From: Meiothermus sp.
Lineage (GTDB): Bacteria > Deinococcota > Deinococci > Deinococcales > Thermaceae
NCBI RefSeq assembly: GCF_026004075.1
Contig: NZ_BPIK01000001.1
Location: 345,501-409,500, forward strand
Direction of reading: 5' to 3'
DNA: 64,000 nt
Shown here in pieces: positions 8,991 through 18,707 of this stretch (positions are counted from its first letter, which is position 1; each line of letters opens with the position of its first letter). Below the pieces are notes generated by a model, which saw nothing but the letters and a program-made list of their open reading frames with translations, made no database searches and had not been told where the DNA came from. The position numbers and the translations under genes are program-made.

Positions 8991-10430
8991 ATGGTTGTGA
9001 CGCGTATCGCCCCCAGCCCTACCGGCGACCCCCATGTGGGGACGGCGTACCAGGCCCTGTTCAACTACGTTTTCGCCAAACAGCACGGCGGCAAGTTCAT
9101 TGTTCGCATCGAGGATACCGACCGTACCCGCTACAACCCCACCTCCGAGCGGCGCATTCTGGAGATGCTGGACTGGCTGGGGCTTTCCCCCGACGAGTCG
9201 CCCATCAAAGGTGGCCCCAACGGCCCCTATGTGCAGTCGCAGCGCCTGCACATCTACCGGCAGCACGTGCAGATGCTGCTGGAAAAAGGAGCTGCTTACC
9301 GCGCTTTTGACACCCCGGAAGAGCTGGCTGCTGCCCGCGAGGCCGCGCAAAGAGCCGGCCACAAAGAGCAGGGCTATAACCGGCGCTACCGCGACTACCC
9401 GGTCGAGGAGGCCGAGCGCCGGGCCGCAGCGGGGGAGCCCCATGTGGTGCGGCTCAAGGTGCCCCTCGAGGGTAAGACCATCGTCCACGACTTACTGCGT
9501 GGTCCTATCGAGTTCGACAATGCCGCCCTGGACGACAAGGTAATCCTGAAGGCCGATGGCTACCCTACCTACCACCTGGCGGCCATGGTAGACGACCACC
9601 TGATGGGCGTGACCCACGTGATCCGGGCCGAGGAGTGGATTACCAGCACCCCCTTTCACATCCTGATTTTGCGGGCTTTTGGCTGGGAGGAGCCGGTCTG
9701 GTGTCATACCCCCCTGTTGCGCAACCCCGATAAGTCCAAGCTTTCCAAGCGCAAGATGGACACCAGCGTGGACAGCTACCGGGCCCAGGGCTATTTACCC
9801 GAGGCCTTGCTCAACTACCTGGGCACCATGGCCTGGAGCATGCCCGACGGGCGGGAAATTTTCAGCCTGCAAGACATGATCGAGCACTTTAGCCTCGAGC
9901 GCATCAGCCTGGGCGGGCCGGTCTTCGACCTAAACAAGCTCAAATGGATGAACGGCAAGTACATCCGCGAAGTCCTGACCCTGGACGACCTGGCCGAGCG
10001 GGTTAAGCCCTTCCTCGAGCGGGCCGGGCTTGCTTACCCCTCCGAAACTTACCTCAAGCAGGTGCTCGAGGCCATGCGGGCCCGCTTCGAGACCCTGCAG
10101 GAGTTCGTGGATAAGTCCCTCTACTTTTTCAGCGAGGCCTACCCCATGCAGGAGAAAGCCCTGGCCAAGCTGCGTGAGGGAGCGGCTTTTCTACCCGAGC
10201 TACACGAGCAACTATCCAGGCTTCCGGATATGCTGCAAGACAGCACCGAGCCCCTGCTCAAGTCCTTTGCCGAGGCCAAGGGCGTCAAGGCCGCCGCGGT
10301 GATGCAGCCGCTGCGGGCGGCCCTTACGGGCAGCCTCGAGACCCCCGGTATGTTCGATATCCTGACCCTGCTGGGTAAGGAGCGGGTGCTGAAAAGGCTC
10401 GAGCGGGCCATTGAGCTGGTCAAAGACTAG
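8991..10430 (+). CDS. gltX: Glutamyl-tRNA synthetase
   Basis: 479 residues from the ATG at 8991; an upstream in-frame TTG at 8970 would add seven residues and interrupt the heptamer repeat, so it is less likely. It is a class I synthetase with the HIGH-like PHVGT motif at residues 14-18 and the KMSKS-like KLSKRK near 250. The enzyme charges tRNA-Glu; whether it is discriminating cannot be read directly. No Shine-Dalgarno precedes the start, only a heptamer repeat. It converges on ppsR, with 15 bp between the stop codons. Confidence 0.97.
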   Translation: MVVTRIAPSPTGDPHVGTAYQALFNYVFAKQHGGKFIVRIEDTDRTRYNPTSERRILEMLDWLGLSPDESPIKGGPNGPYVQSQRLHIYRQHVQMLLEKGAAYRAFDTPEELAAAREAAQRAGHKEQGYNRRYRDYPVEEAERRAAAGEPHVVRLKVPLEGKTIVHDLLRGPIEFDNAALDDKVILKADGYPTYHLAAMVDDHLMGVTHVIRAEEWITSTPFHILILRAFGWEEPVWCHTPLLRNPDKSKLSKRKMDTSVDSYRAQGYLPEALLNYLGTMAWSMPDGREIFSLQDMIEHFSLERISLGGPVFDLNKLKWMNGKYIREVLTLDDLAERVKPFLERAGLAYPSETYLKQVLEAMRARFETLQEFVDKSLYFFSEAYPMQEKALAKLREGAAFLPELHEQLSRLPDMLQDSTEPLLKSFAEAKGVKAAAVMQPLRAALTGSLETPGMFDILTLLGKERVLKRLERAIELVKD

Positions 10431-10445
10431 AGGGGCCGGCTCCTA

Positions 10446-11261
10446 TCAGCCGATCCGACGCTGTAGACCGGCGCTCTGTACGATGTTGGTGGCAATTTCC
10501 TCTATGGAGGCGCTGGTGGTGTCGAAGTACGGAACGCCCAGCCGCTTGAACAGCTGCTCGGCCCGGCGCACCTCGTACTCGCACTGCTCGAGCGAGGCGT
10601 ACCGGCTGTTGGGCCTGCGCTGAGTACGTATCTGATGCAGCCGGCCTGGGGCAATGGTCAGGCCAAACACCTTATCCTTGTAGGCCCTGACCGGCTCGGG
10701 CAGCGTGTCGCGCTCGAAGTCGTCCTCGGCCAGGGGGTAGTTGGAGGCCCGCAGACCATACTGCAGGCCCAAAAACAAGCAGGTGGGGGTTTTGCCTGCG
10801 CGACTGACGCCAATCAGGATTACGTCGGCCATCTGATAGTGGCGGTCGCCAATCCCGTCGTCGGTGGCCAGTACGAAATCGACCGCATCGATGCGGGTGA
10901 AATAACCGTTATCGTTCACGCTGTGCAGCCGGCCGACCCGGCCTGTGGGGGGCTGGCCGAGTTCGCGCTCGAGCTCTCCTAGGTAGGTACTAAAAAGGTC
11001 GAAATGCAGGGCGGGCGCGGCTTTGAGTTGGTCGTACAGTGCCCGATTGGCCAGGGTGGAGAACACGATGGGTCGCACCCGCTCGCGCTGGTAAAGCGAG
11101 TTAATCTCGTATACAAGGTCGTAGACCTCTTCCTCGGTATCCGTGAAGGGCCGGGTTACATAACGGAACGAAACCGACTCAAACTGAGCCAGCAAACTCC
11201 TGGCCACCGACTCCGCTGTCAGGCCCGTATGATCTGAGACGATAAAAACGGTACGTTCCAT
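10446..11261 (-). CDS. ppsR: PEP synthase regulatory protein (kinase/pyrophosphorylase, DUF299)
   Basis: 271 residues from the ATG at 11261, giving the family N-terminus MERTVFIVSDHTGLTAE; the longer TTG start is rejected. The nucleotide-binding loop GVSRAGKTPT is at 151-160. Proteins of this family switch PEP synthase off by ADP-dependent phosphorylation of an active-site Thr and on again by Pi-dependent dephosphorylation. The target gene ppsA is divergently transcribed 146 bp away, a classic pairing. The PEP synthase version (PSRP, EC 2.7.11.33) is favoured over the PPDK version only because of that neighbour. Confidence 0.94.
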   Translation of the reverse strand: MERTVFIVSDHTGLTAESVARSLLAQFESVSFRYVTRPFTDTEEEVYDLVYEINSLYQRERVRPIVFSTLANRALYDQLKAAPALHFDLFSTYLGELERELGQPPTGRVGRLHSVNDNGYFTRIDAVDFVLATDDGIGDRHYQMADVILIGVSRAGKTPTCLFLGLQYGLRASNYPLAEDDFERDTLPEPVRAYKDKVFGLTIAPGRLHQIRTQRRPNSRYASLEQCEYEVRRAEQLFKRLGVPYFDTTSASIEEIATNIVQSAGLQRRIG

Positions 11262-11407
11262 AAGTGGGCTTCCAAGAGAACCCAAATAACAGTGTAGTTT
11301 ATGTGTGTAGCACTCTTTACACAGAACGGCGGGCTATACATACACCAAAACCGGCGGCTCCAATTCGCCTAACACACAAACTACCATCAATCTCAACGAG
11401 GTGTGTT

Positions 11408-13783
11408 ATGGCATATATCCGCTGGTTTGAGACACTGAGCATGAAAGACCTCGAGATCGTGGGAGGCAAAAACGCCTCCATTGGCGAGATGATGGCCAAT
11501 CTTTCCCAGGCTGGGGTGCGGGTGCCGGGGGGGTTTGCCACTACCGCGGAGGCCTTTCGCGAGTTTTTGCGTCACAATCGGCTAGAAGAACGTATTTATA
11601 AGGCGCTGCAAAACCTCGATACCGACAACGTGGACGAGCTGGCCCGGGTGGGGGCCGAGATTCGCAGCTGGGTAGAAAATGCCGAGCTACCCAAGGCCCT
11701 GGAAGTAGCCATCGTAGATGCCTATATTCGCCTCGAGTCCGCCTCCCAGGGCGGGCTTTCAGTTGCGGTGCGCTCCTCAGCCACTGCCGAAGACCTACCC
11801 GAGGCCAGCTTTGCCGGGCAGCAAGAGACTTTTTTGAATGTGCAGGGAGTGGAGAGCGTACTGCAGCACATCAAGAAGGTCTTTGCCTCCTTGTACAACG
11901 ACCGAGCCATTGCCTACCGTGTGCACCACGGGTTCGCCCACGAGGAGGTGGCCCTCTCGGCGGGCGTGCAGCGCATGGTGCGCAGCGACCTGGGGGCTTC
12001 GGGAGTGGCCTTTACCCTGGATACTGAGTCGGGGTTCCGGGACGTGATTTTCGTGACCTCGAGCTACGGTTTAGGGGAGCTGATCGTGCAGGGAGCGGTT
12101 AACCCCGATGAGTTTTATGTGTATAAGAAAGGCCTGGCCGAGGGCCGTAACACCATCCTGCAGCGTACCCTGGGAACCAAGCTACAAAAGATGGTGTACG
12201 CGGTGGAGGGCCGTGGGGTAGAAACTGTCCCGACGTCGGAACTCGAGCGCCGCAGCTTCTCTCTTTCCGATGCAGAACTGCTGGAGCTGGCTCGACAGAC
12301 CCTCTTGATTGAGCAGCACTATGGCCGGCCCATGGACATCGAGTGGGCCAAGGACGGGCTGGATGGACAGATCTATATCCTGCAGGCCCGCCCTGAGACC
12401 GTGCAGAGCCGTTCGGGACGGGTGCTGGAACGCTTCGAGATGCTGGAGCGTGCGCCGGTGCTGGTAACGGGCCGGGCAGTGGGGCAGCGCATCGGGGTGG
12501 GCCCGGTGCGGGTTATTAGCCACCCCCGCGAGATGAACCGCGTGCAACCCGGCGACGTGCTGGTGGCCGATATGACTGACCCCGACTGGGAGCCGGTTAT
12601 GAAAAAAGCTGCGGCCATCGTGACCAACCGGGGTGGACGCACCTGCCACGCAGCCATCGTAGCGCGGGAACTGAACATCCCGGCGGTGGTGGGGACTGGT
12701 AATGCCACCCAGGTACTGCGCGATGGGGATATGGTCACGGTTTCCTGCGCCGAGGGCGATACCGGTCGGGTGTATGCCGGTACGCCGCGCTTCGAGGTGA
12801 AGCGGATTGAGCTGGACAACATGCCGCCCATCCCCACCAAGATCATGATGAACGTGGCCTCGCCCGAGCGGGCCTTCAGCTTTGCCAGCTTGCCCAACGC
12901 CGGGGTGGGGCTGGCGCGGCTCGAGTTCATCATCAACAACACCATCGGCATCCATCCCAAAGCGCTTTTGCAATTCGATCAGCAGCCTGAAGAACTCAAA
13001 GCCGAAATCACCCGGCGCACTGCGGGCTACCAAAGCCCGGTGGACTTCTACCGCGAAAAGCTGGCCGAGGGCATCAGCATGATTGCAGCGGCTTTTGCGC
13101 CCAATCCGGTCATCGTGCGGATGTCGGACTTCAAATCGAACGAGTATGCCCATCTGCTGGGGGGCAGCCGCTACGAGCCCAAGGAAGAAAACCCCATGAT
13201 TGGCTTCCGGGGGGCCGCGCGCTACCGCAGCCCGGAGTTTGCCGAGGCCTTTGCGCTGGAGTGCCAGGCTATCCGGGAGGTGCGCGAAGAGAAAGGCCTC
13301 ACCAACGTCTGGGTGATGATACCTTTCGTGCGTACGGTGGGGGAGGCCAGGGCGGTAATCGAAATCTTGAAGACCCACGGCCTCGAGCGCGGTCGGGACG
13401 GGCTCAAGCTGATCATGATGTGCGAGGTGCCTTCCAACGCGATTCTGGCCGAGCAGTTCTTAGAGTTGTTCGACGGCTTTTCGATTGGCTCCAACGACCT
13501 GACCCAGCTCACCCTCGCGCTGGATCGCGACTCGGGGCTGGTGGCCGATCTGTTCAGCGAACAGGACGAGGCGGTGAAGTTCCTGCTCGAGCGGGCCATC
13601 GGCTCTGCCCGGCGCATGGGCAAATATATCGGCATCTGCGGCCAGGGTCCCTCCGACCACCCCGAGTTTGCCTTGTGGCTCGTGCAGCAGGGTATCGAGA
13701 GCATCTCGCTCAATCCCGACAGTGTGCTGGAAACCTGGCTGTATCTAGCCGAACAGCAAAATATACTGACCAGGGCAGAATAA
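11408..13783 (+). CDS. ppsA: Phosphoenolpyruvate synthase (pyruvate, water dikinase)
   Basis: 791 residues from the ATG at 11408, which follows GAGG at a normal distance and gives the canonical N-terminus [20 protein letters not shown]. An open frame continues upstream to 11264 but is promoter DNA. Order: N-terminal ATP-grasp domain, phospho-histidine swivel domain with catalytic His 414 in [13 protein letters not shown], and C-terminal PEP/pyruvate barrel ending with [12 protein letters not shown] and ISLNPDSV. It converts pyruvate and ATP to PEP, AMP and Pi for gluconeogenesis, and is controlled by the divergent ppsR product. The preceding Thr in RTCH matches the regulatory residue position. 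Confidence 0.97.
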   Translation: MAYIRWFETLSMKDLEIVGGKNASIGEMMANLSQAGVRVPGGFATTAEAFREFLRHNRLEERIYKALQNLDTDNVDELARVGAEIRSWVENAELPKALEVAIVDAYIRLESASQGGLSVAVRSSATAEDLPEASFAGQQETFLNVQGVESVLQHIKKVFASLYNDRAIAYRVHHGFAHEEVALSAGVQRMVRSDLGASGVAFTLDTESGFRDVIFVTSSYGLGELIVQGAVNPDEFYVYKKGLAEGRNTILQRTLGTKLQKMVYAVEGRGVETVPTSELERRSFSLSDAELLELARQTLLIEQHYGRPMDIEWAKDGLDGQIYILQARPETVQSRSGRVLERFEMLERAPVLVTGRAVGQRIGVGPVRVISHPREMNRVQPGDVLVADMTDPDWEPVMKKAAAIVTNRGGRTCHAAIVARELNIPAVVGTGNATQVLRDGDMVTVSCAEGDTGRVYAGTPRFEVKRIELDNMPPIPTKIMMNVASPERAFSFASLPNAGVGLARLEFIINNTIGIHPKALLQFDQQPEELKAEITRRTAGYQSPVDFYREKLAEGISMIAAAFAPNPVIVRMSDFKSNEYAHLLGGSRYEPKEENPMIGFRGAARYRSPEFAEAFALECQAIREVREEKGLTNVWVMIPFVRTVGEARAVIEILKTHGLERGRDGLKLIMMCEVPSNAILAEQFLELFDGFSIGSNDLTQLTLALDRDSGLVADLFSEQDEAVKFLLERAIGSARRMGKYIGICGQGPSDHPEFALWLVQQGIESISLNPDSVLETWLYLAEQQNILTRAE

Positions 13784-14089
13784 TATCGCTCTGCACGTGG
13801 TGTGGAGTAATACGCATTTCGGCAGTATCGTTCACTTCGGCGAGCCTAAACGATACTACCGAAATGCTTTTCTACTCCCTTCGGTCGGCTTGAATCCTTC
13901 ACCTCTGACTGCGGCGGGCGGCGAAGGATTCAAGCGGAAACGGTATAATATACCCAGCACAGTAAAAACTGCTGTACTGGGCGTTCGCGACCCCCTCTTT
14001 TTTGCTGCCAGCCCTGGTGGCAAAAATAGAGTTCAACAAAGCTTGTTGACTTTTGAGGAAGACCTAAAAGGTAGTGGAGACCATACTGC
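13784..14089. other. Intergenic region between convergent ppsA and gpsA
   Basis: 306 bp without a gene. It holds the inverted-repeat element described separately (13814-13935), a palindromic GGTATAATATACC at about 13943-13955 that could act as a -10 region, an imperfect hairpin CCCAG...CTGGG just after it, and a small perfect inverted repeat TCAACAA/TTGTTGA near 14034-14050. I see no protein-coding frame with support. Confidence 0.7.
13814..13935 (+). repeat. Dispersed inverted-repeat element, copy A
   Basis: Two nested hairpins in tandem. Arms GCATTTCGGCAGTATCGTT (13814-13832) and AACGATACTACCGAAATGC (13849-13867) pair with one mismatch. Arms GCTTGAATCCTTC (13888-13900) and GAAGGATTCAAGC (13923-13935) pair perfectly. 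The linker reads TTTTCTACTCCC. A diverged copy in opposite orientation lies at 45809-45914. Both copies sit between genes. It has no coding capacity, so it is a MITE-like or REP-like element. Confidence 0.8.
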
Positions 14090-15124
14090 TTACTCCGGTT
14101 TGGCCTCGCGGCTCATCAGGCGGATGAGCTCCTGCATGGGATCGGCCCCCTGGTAGATGACCCGGTACACAGCTTCGGTAATCGGGAGATCGGCCCCGGT
14201 GGCCCGATCCCAGGCGTGCAGGGCTTTGACCGTGTAGATGCCTTCCACCACGGTTTTCTGGGCCTCGAGCTGGGCCAGGGTCAGGCCCTTGACGATCTGC
14301 TCCCCTGCGGTGCGGTTGCGCGAATAAGGGCTGCTGGCGGTGGCAATCAGATCACCCAGCCCCGAGAGGCCCATGAAGGTGGTTTCCTGGGCACCCTGGG
14401 CCACACCAAATCTGGTAATTTCGCGCAGACCCCTGGTAATCAGGGCAGCTTTGGCGTTGTCGCCGAGCCTGAGGCCGTCCACCATACCCGCAGCCAGGGC
14501 AATTACATTCTTGAGTGCGCCGCCCAGCTCCACCCCCACCCGGTCGGTTGAGGTGTAGACCCGGAAGCTCTTACCCGAAAAGACCCGCTGTACCTGCTGG
14601 GCCAGTGCCGGGTCTTGAGCCGCCACTACCGCCGCAGCAGGTAAAAACCGGGCAATCTCCTCGGCCAGATTGGGGCCCGACAATACGGCCACCTGCGAAA
14701 CCCCGGTCACCGCCTCGATGACCTGGCTCATGCGCAGTAGGTGTTGGTCGGTAAACTGCAACCCCTTAGTGACCGAAACATAGGCGCTGGCCCTGGGCAA
14801 TTGTGCTAGGGTTTCCCGCAGGGCCTTGGATGGGACGGCCACAACTGCGAACTGGGCTTTATGCAGGGCTTCTTCGGGGTCGGCTGTTGGGTAAAGCGAT
14901 TCGGGGAACGCTACGCCGGGTAGGTACTCCCGGTTTTGCCGCTCGAGCTGCATGGCCAGGGCGTGCTCGGCCCGACGGGCCCAAAGATAAACCGGAACCC
15001 CTTTAGACGAGGCCAGCAAAGCCAGGGCGGTGCCCCAAGATCCTGCGCCCAGCACGGCTATAGGACTTTTCCCCTCACGGGTGCTGTGGCTTTGGGTACG
15101 TGACACACCAGACGACATGGACAT
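14090..15124 (-). CDS. gpsA: NAD(P)-dependent glycerol-3-phosphate dehydrogenase
   Basis: 344 residues. The Rossmann motif GAGSWG is at 26-31, preceded by about 20 non-conserved Ser/Thr-rich residues, so the true start may be later than the ATG at 15124 (a second ATG is two codons in). SVTKGL near residue 137 and the catalytic Lys in GGALKNVIALAAG near 207 fit the family. It reduces dihydroxyacetone phosphate to sn-glycerol-3-phosphate for phospholipid synthesis. It converges on ppsA across the repeat-bearing intergenic region. Confidence 0.95.
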   Translation of the reverse strand: MSMSSGVSRTQSHSTREGKSPIAVLGAGSWGTALALLASSKGVPVYLWARRAEHALAMQLERQNREYLPGVAFPESLYPTADPEEALHKAQFAVVAVPSKALRETLAQLPRASAYVSVTKGLQFTDQHLLRMSQVIEAVTGVSQVAVLSGPNLAEEIARFLPAAAVVAAQDPALAQQVQRVFSGKSFRVYTSTDRVGVELGGALKNVIALAAGMVDGLRLGDNAKAALITRGLREITRFGVAQGAQETTFMGLSGLGDLIATASSPYSRNRTAGEQIVKGLTLAQLEAQKTVVEGIYTVKALHAWDRATGADLPITEAVYRVIYQGADPMQELIRLMSREAKPE

Positions 15125-15210
15125 AACGCTTTGCTCGAGGTCAAGTTTGCGTTGGACAGATTGCTCTTAGGTCAGAGAAAAGCGGTGGCTGAATGCCCCA
15201 TGCTATCGTT

Positions 15211-16275
15211 CTATGGGCGCATTAGAAACAGTATCGAGAAAGCCTCGTACCAGGCACCTACCAGCAGGAAGAAAGCCCCAAGGTAAATGGTGAGGCCCAG
15301 GGCCCGCAATCCAGCCCGATAGCCTTCGCCCCGCAGGGTTTTGAGCATCAGCACCAGCCCGCCAAAAGTGACCAGGATATAAGCCTGTAGCTCCACCACA
15401 ATGGTGGGCAGGTGCAGTAGGTAGTTGGCTGCGGGCAGGGCCACCGGGCTCAGGGCAAAGCCCAGCACAAAGTAGCGCAGCGCGTTGAACAGCAGGGCCG
15501 GAATACCCAGCAATAAGCCCGGTACAGCTGTGGTTAGCAGCAGACCGTTGGTGAAATTCCAGTAAAAGATCACGGTGGCAAGGCCCAGGACACCCCCTGC
15601 CAGGGCGCTGCCCAGACCGATTTGCTCGAGCGCCCCGCCCACCAGCTCCTGCATCAGCCGCACCATCTGGGGGTTGGTATAGGCCACCAGCCCGCCCAGG
15701 GCAAACAAACCATACAGGCCGATGTTGGTACCCAGGTACAACCCCCGGTACTGGCGCACCAGGGCCCAGCCTTCGGCCCACCAGCGGGCCAGGGCGCTGT
15801 TGCTGCGCAGGGCTACCAGCCAACCCAGGGAGAGGGCTGCAAACAGCACCCAGGCCACGGGGCTTTTGAGCCAAGCTGGTAACAACCCGCCCTCGGGAGT
15901 AAACCCTATCCGGGTTACCGCCCCATCCCGGATGGTGACCCGCACCTCGCCGCCGCGCCCAGCTACAGTAGCAGGAAATTTAACGATGGTGCCGTTGGGG
16001 ATGGACTCTTCTAAGGGCTCATTTAAGTTAACCAAAAGCTCGCGGGGTGGAGGAGGGAAGGCCAGGCTCTGCTCGAGCAGCCGGATGGCCTCCTCGGTGG
16101 GCTTGCCCAGGGCTTGCGAGGGATCTGTCTGGTATTTGCCGGCCTGCCAGTCCTGTACGGCCTGACGGGCCAGCTCCAGGTTGGACTGAGCCAGAGCCAG
16201 CCCCAGCAACAGCCCGGTTGCCAGCAGCCACCTTCCAATTTGGGGCGGTGCGAGAAAAGCAACACGTCGCAACAT
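15211..16275 (-). CDS. Membrane protein, SpoIIM family (DUF95)
   Basis: 354 residues from the ATG at 16275; longer starts would overlap pyrE. The N-terminus is a signal-like hydrophobic stretch (about 12-30) ending LALAQ. A soluble Ala/Glu-rich section (30-130) follows, then about six membrane helices (145-350). The segment LHLPTIVVELQAYIL matches the family pattern in which His-Pro-x-(x)-Glu-Leu lies in a helix. SpoIIM acts in endospore engulfment, but the family occurs widely in non-sporulating bacteria with no assigned function. It lies 23 bp after pyrE and is likely co-transcribed. Confidence 0.75.
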   Translation of the reverse strand: MLRRVAFLAPPQIGRWLLATGLLLGLALAQSNLELARQAVQDWQAGKYQTDPSQALGKPTEEAIRLLEQSLAFPPPPRELLVNLNEPLEESIPNGTIVKFPATVAGRGGEVRVTIRDGAVTRIGFTPEGGLLPAWLKSPVAWVLFAALSLGWLVALRSNSALARWWAEGWALVRQYRGLYLGTNIGLYGLFALGGLVAYTNPQMVRLMQELVGGALEQIGLGSALAGGVLGLATVIFYWNFTNGLLLTTAVPGLLLGIPALLFNALRYFVLGFALSPVALPAANYLLHLPTIVVELQAYILVTFGGLVLMLKTLRGEGYRAGLRALGLTIYLGAFFLLVGAWYEAFSILFLMRP

Positions 16276-16298
16276 ATGCTTTAGCCTACCAAGTCTGC

Positions 16299-16850
16299 CT
16301 AGACTTCTTGTAAGGGCTCGCCCCGCTGGCACAAGGGGCAGGTTTCCGGGGCATAGGTAGGAAAGTCGAGCTGCACCAGCGAGCGGTAGGGCACGCTGAA
16401 CTCGGCCCGGCCTGCACTGCGATCAACGATGGCTCCAACGGCCACGCAGCGAGCCCCCCTGGCCTCGGCAGCCCGGATGGCCTGCTGCACCGAGCCCCCG
16501 GTGGTAACCACGTCCTCTACAGCGAGAAAGCGCTCGCCAGGATGAATGGTGAGCCCTTCGCGCACCCGCATACTCCCCTGGCCGTCCTTCTCGGCAAAGA
16601 GGGCCCGTACACCCAGGGCCTTGGCAGTTACAAAGGACAGTATGACACCTCCCATGGCCGGGCCAATTACAAAGTCGAGCTCGAGCGTCTCGAAGAGTTC
16701 GCCTAGGGCCTGTCCCACGGCCTCGGCGTACAGGGGGTGTTGGAGCAAAGTGGTGGACTGCAGAAACTTGGGAGAGTGCCGTCCAGATCGTAATAAAAAA
16801 TGACCCTCCAGCAGGGCTCCGGTTTCTTTGTAAAGATTAAGTACGTCCAT
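16299..16850 (-). CDS. pyrE: Orotate phosphoribosyltransferase
   Basis: 183 residues from the ATG at 16850 (a GTG directly before it is the alternative). The PRPP-binding motif VEDVVTTGGS is at 111-120, and RSGRHSPKFL and GPAMGGVI are also family-typical. It joins orotate to PRPP to give OMP in pyrimidine synthesis. The C-terminus ends in an extra CPLCQRG two-cysteine knuckle beyond the usual fold. TAGCAT lies 6 nt before the ATG, so the transcript may be nearly leaderless. It diverges from the ATPase gene at 16889, with only 38 bp between. Confidence 0.95.
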   Translation of the reverse strand: MDVLNLYKETGALLEGHFLLRSGRHSPKFLQSTTLLQHPLYAEAVGQALGELFETLELDFVIGPAMGGVILSFVTAKALGVRALFAEKDGQGSMRVREGLTIHPGERFLAVEDVVTTGGSVQQAIRAAEARGARCVAVGAIVDRSAGRAEFSVPYRSLVQLDFPTYAPETCPLCQRGEPLQEV

Positions 16851-16888
16851 CACTCCATGCTACTAGAACCGGCTTACACTAGAACAGC

Positions 16889-17632
16889 ATGAGCCAGCGT
16901 ATTCCCAGAGCCAATCTATACCTGCCGGGTGAAAATGCCCCGCAAGAAAGCCGTCGTCTGACCGAACTACCCCTGCTGATTTTGGTGGGCCTGACTGGTG
17001 TGGGCAAAACCAGTCTGCTCGAGCGCCTGGGTTATCCCACCCTGCCCGATCGACGGGAGCTGGTAGACCGCTACGTGTTTCCCCTGTACGGCTACTCCGG
17101 CCAGACGCTCGACCGCAGCGAACGTTTTGCCCTTACCCGACGCTTTCGCCAGGAGCATCCCGGCGGGGTAGCGGAGATTTTGCTTAGCGCTCGCGCTGTG
17201 CCTACCTGGCCCCTGCTGTTTGACGGCTTGCGTGGTGAGGAGGAGGTGCGATTTGCCCTGGCACACCTGCCTCAAAGCCGCTTTATTGTACTGGAGGCCC
17301 GCGATCTGACCCGGCTCTCACGCCTGTTGACACGGGGAGATGCCTTCGACCGGGTGCGGGTCGAACAGAGCGACCTGACTACCCTGCGCGAGCTGGCCCA
17401 GGGGGTACTGGGTGAAGAGGAGCTTGAGGAAGCCCTGGGCTGGAACGTTCCCATACCCGAGCTGATTGCCAAGCTCAAGATTGTGGCCGAGGAGCGCAAG
17501 AACTACAACCCCGATGCAGCCCGTGAGGCGCTTCAGGACTCGCCGCGGGCCTTGTTTCTGGATACCGAAGCCCTGAGCCTGGACGAAGAGGCGGCGGCCA
17601 TCCGGGCCTTTGTGGAGCGGAGCCATGCCTAG
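16889..17632 (+). CDS. P-loop ATPase/kinase-like protein of unknown function
   Basis: 247 residues, predicted soluble. A clear P-loop LVGLTGVGKTS occupies residues 32-42 after a 30-residue leader. FDGLRGEEEVRFAL (about 111-124) and FIVLEARD (about 131-138) could be Walker B-like strands. No sensor or lid motif is certain. I do not recognise a named family; the layout resembles small nucleotide-kinase-like NTPases. It is the first gene of a tightly coupled trio: the next ATG lies inside its stop region, and the third gene overlaps the second. TACACT lies 8 nt before its ATG. Confidence 0.75.
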   Translation: MSQRIPRANLYLPGENAPQESRRLTELPLLILVGLTGVGKTSLLERLGYPTLPDRRELVDRYVFPLYGYSGQTLDRSERFALTRRFRQEHPGGVAEILLSARAVPTWPLLFDGLRGEEEVRFALAHLPQSRFIVLEARDLTRLSRLLTRGDAFDRVRVEQSDLTTLRELAQGVLGEEELEEALGWNVPIPELIAKLKIVAEERKNYNPDAAREALQDSPRALFLDTEALSLDEEAAAIRAFVERSHA

Positions 17633-18707
17633 TCTAAAGCGAATCACCCCACGTCCTTTCCGCCTGCCCCTGCGGGGTGCTTTGCGCTGGGGTAAGGCTT
17701 CGGAGCTGGCCGCACTGGAGCATGTTCTGCTCGAGGTTGAGCTTTCTGATGGTTCCATTGGCCGTGCGGAGATTCCGCCGCGCCCTACCATTTACGGCGA
17801 AACCCTGGGTACAGTGCTGGCGGCGCTGGAATATCTATCGCCACAGCTTCTGGGCCTCGAGGTCGAGGACACCACGGCCATCCAAAGGGTTCTCAACAGC
17901 TTTCCCAACAACCTCACCACCAAGGCGGGCCTGGACATTGCGCTGTGGGAGGCCTGGGCCCATAGCGAAGGGCAGACCCTCTGGCAGGTGTTTGAGCCCC
18001 ATCAACCTAAGGTGCAGGTCAGCTACATTCTGGGCATTGCCGACGAGACCGAGATGCTGGCCGACGCCGCAGCGGCCTATGAGGCCGGGGTGCGGGTGCT
18101 CAAAGTCAAGGTAGGCCGCGACCTGCAAGGCGACTTATTTCGGATAGCAGCCCTCAAGGAGCGCTTCCCCGATATGGCCCTGTACGCCGATGCCAACGAG
18201 ACACTTTCCCCAGAGGAGGCCCCGGCCTACTTGCAAAAGTGGGCTGGGGCTGGGCTTCTATACGTAGAAGAACCCCTGCCAATAGCCGAGATATTGGCCC
18301 GCAAGCGCCTGCGACAGGCCGCCATTCTGCCCCTTATCGCTGACGACTCGGCCTTTACGTTGCGCGACCTGTGGCGTGAGATTCAGCTCGAGACCTACGA
18401 CATCCTGAACCTCAAACCCGCCCGCACTGGCTATACCCAGACCCTAGAGATGCTGGCCCTGAACCGCGCCGAGGGCAAAAAGGCCATGGTAGGCTCACAG
18501 GCTCTCTCCAGCTTTGGAGCCTACCAGACCGCTCTGATGGCTTTCCAGGAAGGGGTCAGCGAGCCGTGTGAGCTGGCCTTTCACCTCAAGGCCGAGGGCG
18601 GCTTTTGTACCTTTCCCCCTCTAAAGGAGGGTTGGTTATACTGGGAAGACCTTGCCCAGTGTCGCTTCGACCCCCAGGCCTTCGAGCGTTATGCCCTGAA
18701 CACGTGA
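17625..18707 (+). CDS. Enolase-superfamily enzyme (muconate cycloisomerase / dipeptide epimerase / OSB synthase type)
   Basis: 360 residues from the ATG at 17625, which overlaps the end of the ATPase gene. It has the MLE-subgroup active site: Lys pair in LKVKVGR (160, 162), metal ligands Asp 189 (YADANE), Glu 215/216 (VEEPL) and Asp 240/241 (IADDSAF), and catalytic Lys 264 (LNLKPAR). Members racemise dipeptides, cyclise muconates or make o-succinylbenzoate; residues visible here do not decide among them. The neighbours are not menaquinone genes, so I favour a dipeptide epimerase or related activity, at low certainty. Confidence 0.85.
   Translation: MPSLKRITPRPFRLPLRGALRWGKASELAALEHVLLEVELSDGSIGRAEIPPRPTIYGETLGTVLAALEYLSPQLLGLEVEDTTAIQRVLNSFPNNLTTKAGLDIALWEAWAHSEGQTLWQVFEPHQPKVQVSYILGIADETEMLADAAAAYEAGVRVLKVKVGRDLQGDLFRIAALKERFPDMALYADANETLSPEEAPAYLQKWAGAGLLYVEEPLPIAEILARKRLRQAAILPLIADDSAFTLRDLWREIQLETYDILNLKPARTGYTQTLEMLALNRAEGKKAMVGSQALSSFGAYQTALMAFQEGVSEPCELAFHLKAEGGFCTFPPLKEGWLYWEDLAQCRFDPQAFERYALNT

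Noticed and set aside
11264-11407. 48-codon N-terminal extension of ppsA
   Set aside because: The ATG at 11408 has a ribosome-binding site and gives the family N-terminus; the extension is the divergent promoter region.
12182-13378. 398-codon minus-strand frame inside ppsA
   Set aside because: Shadow of the ppsA coding strand with biased His/Gly/Pro composition and no family signature.
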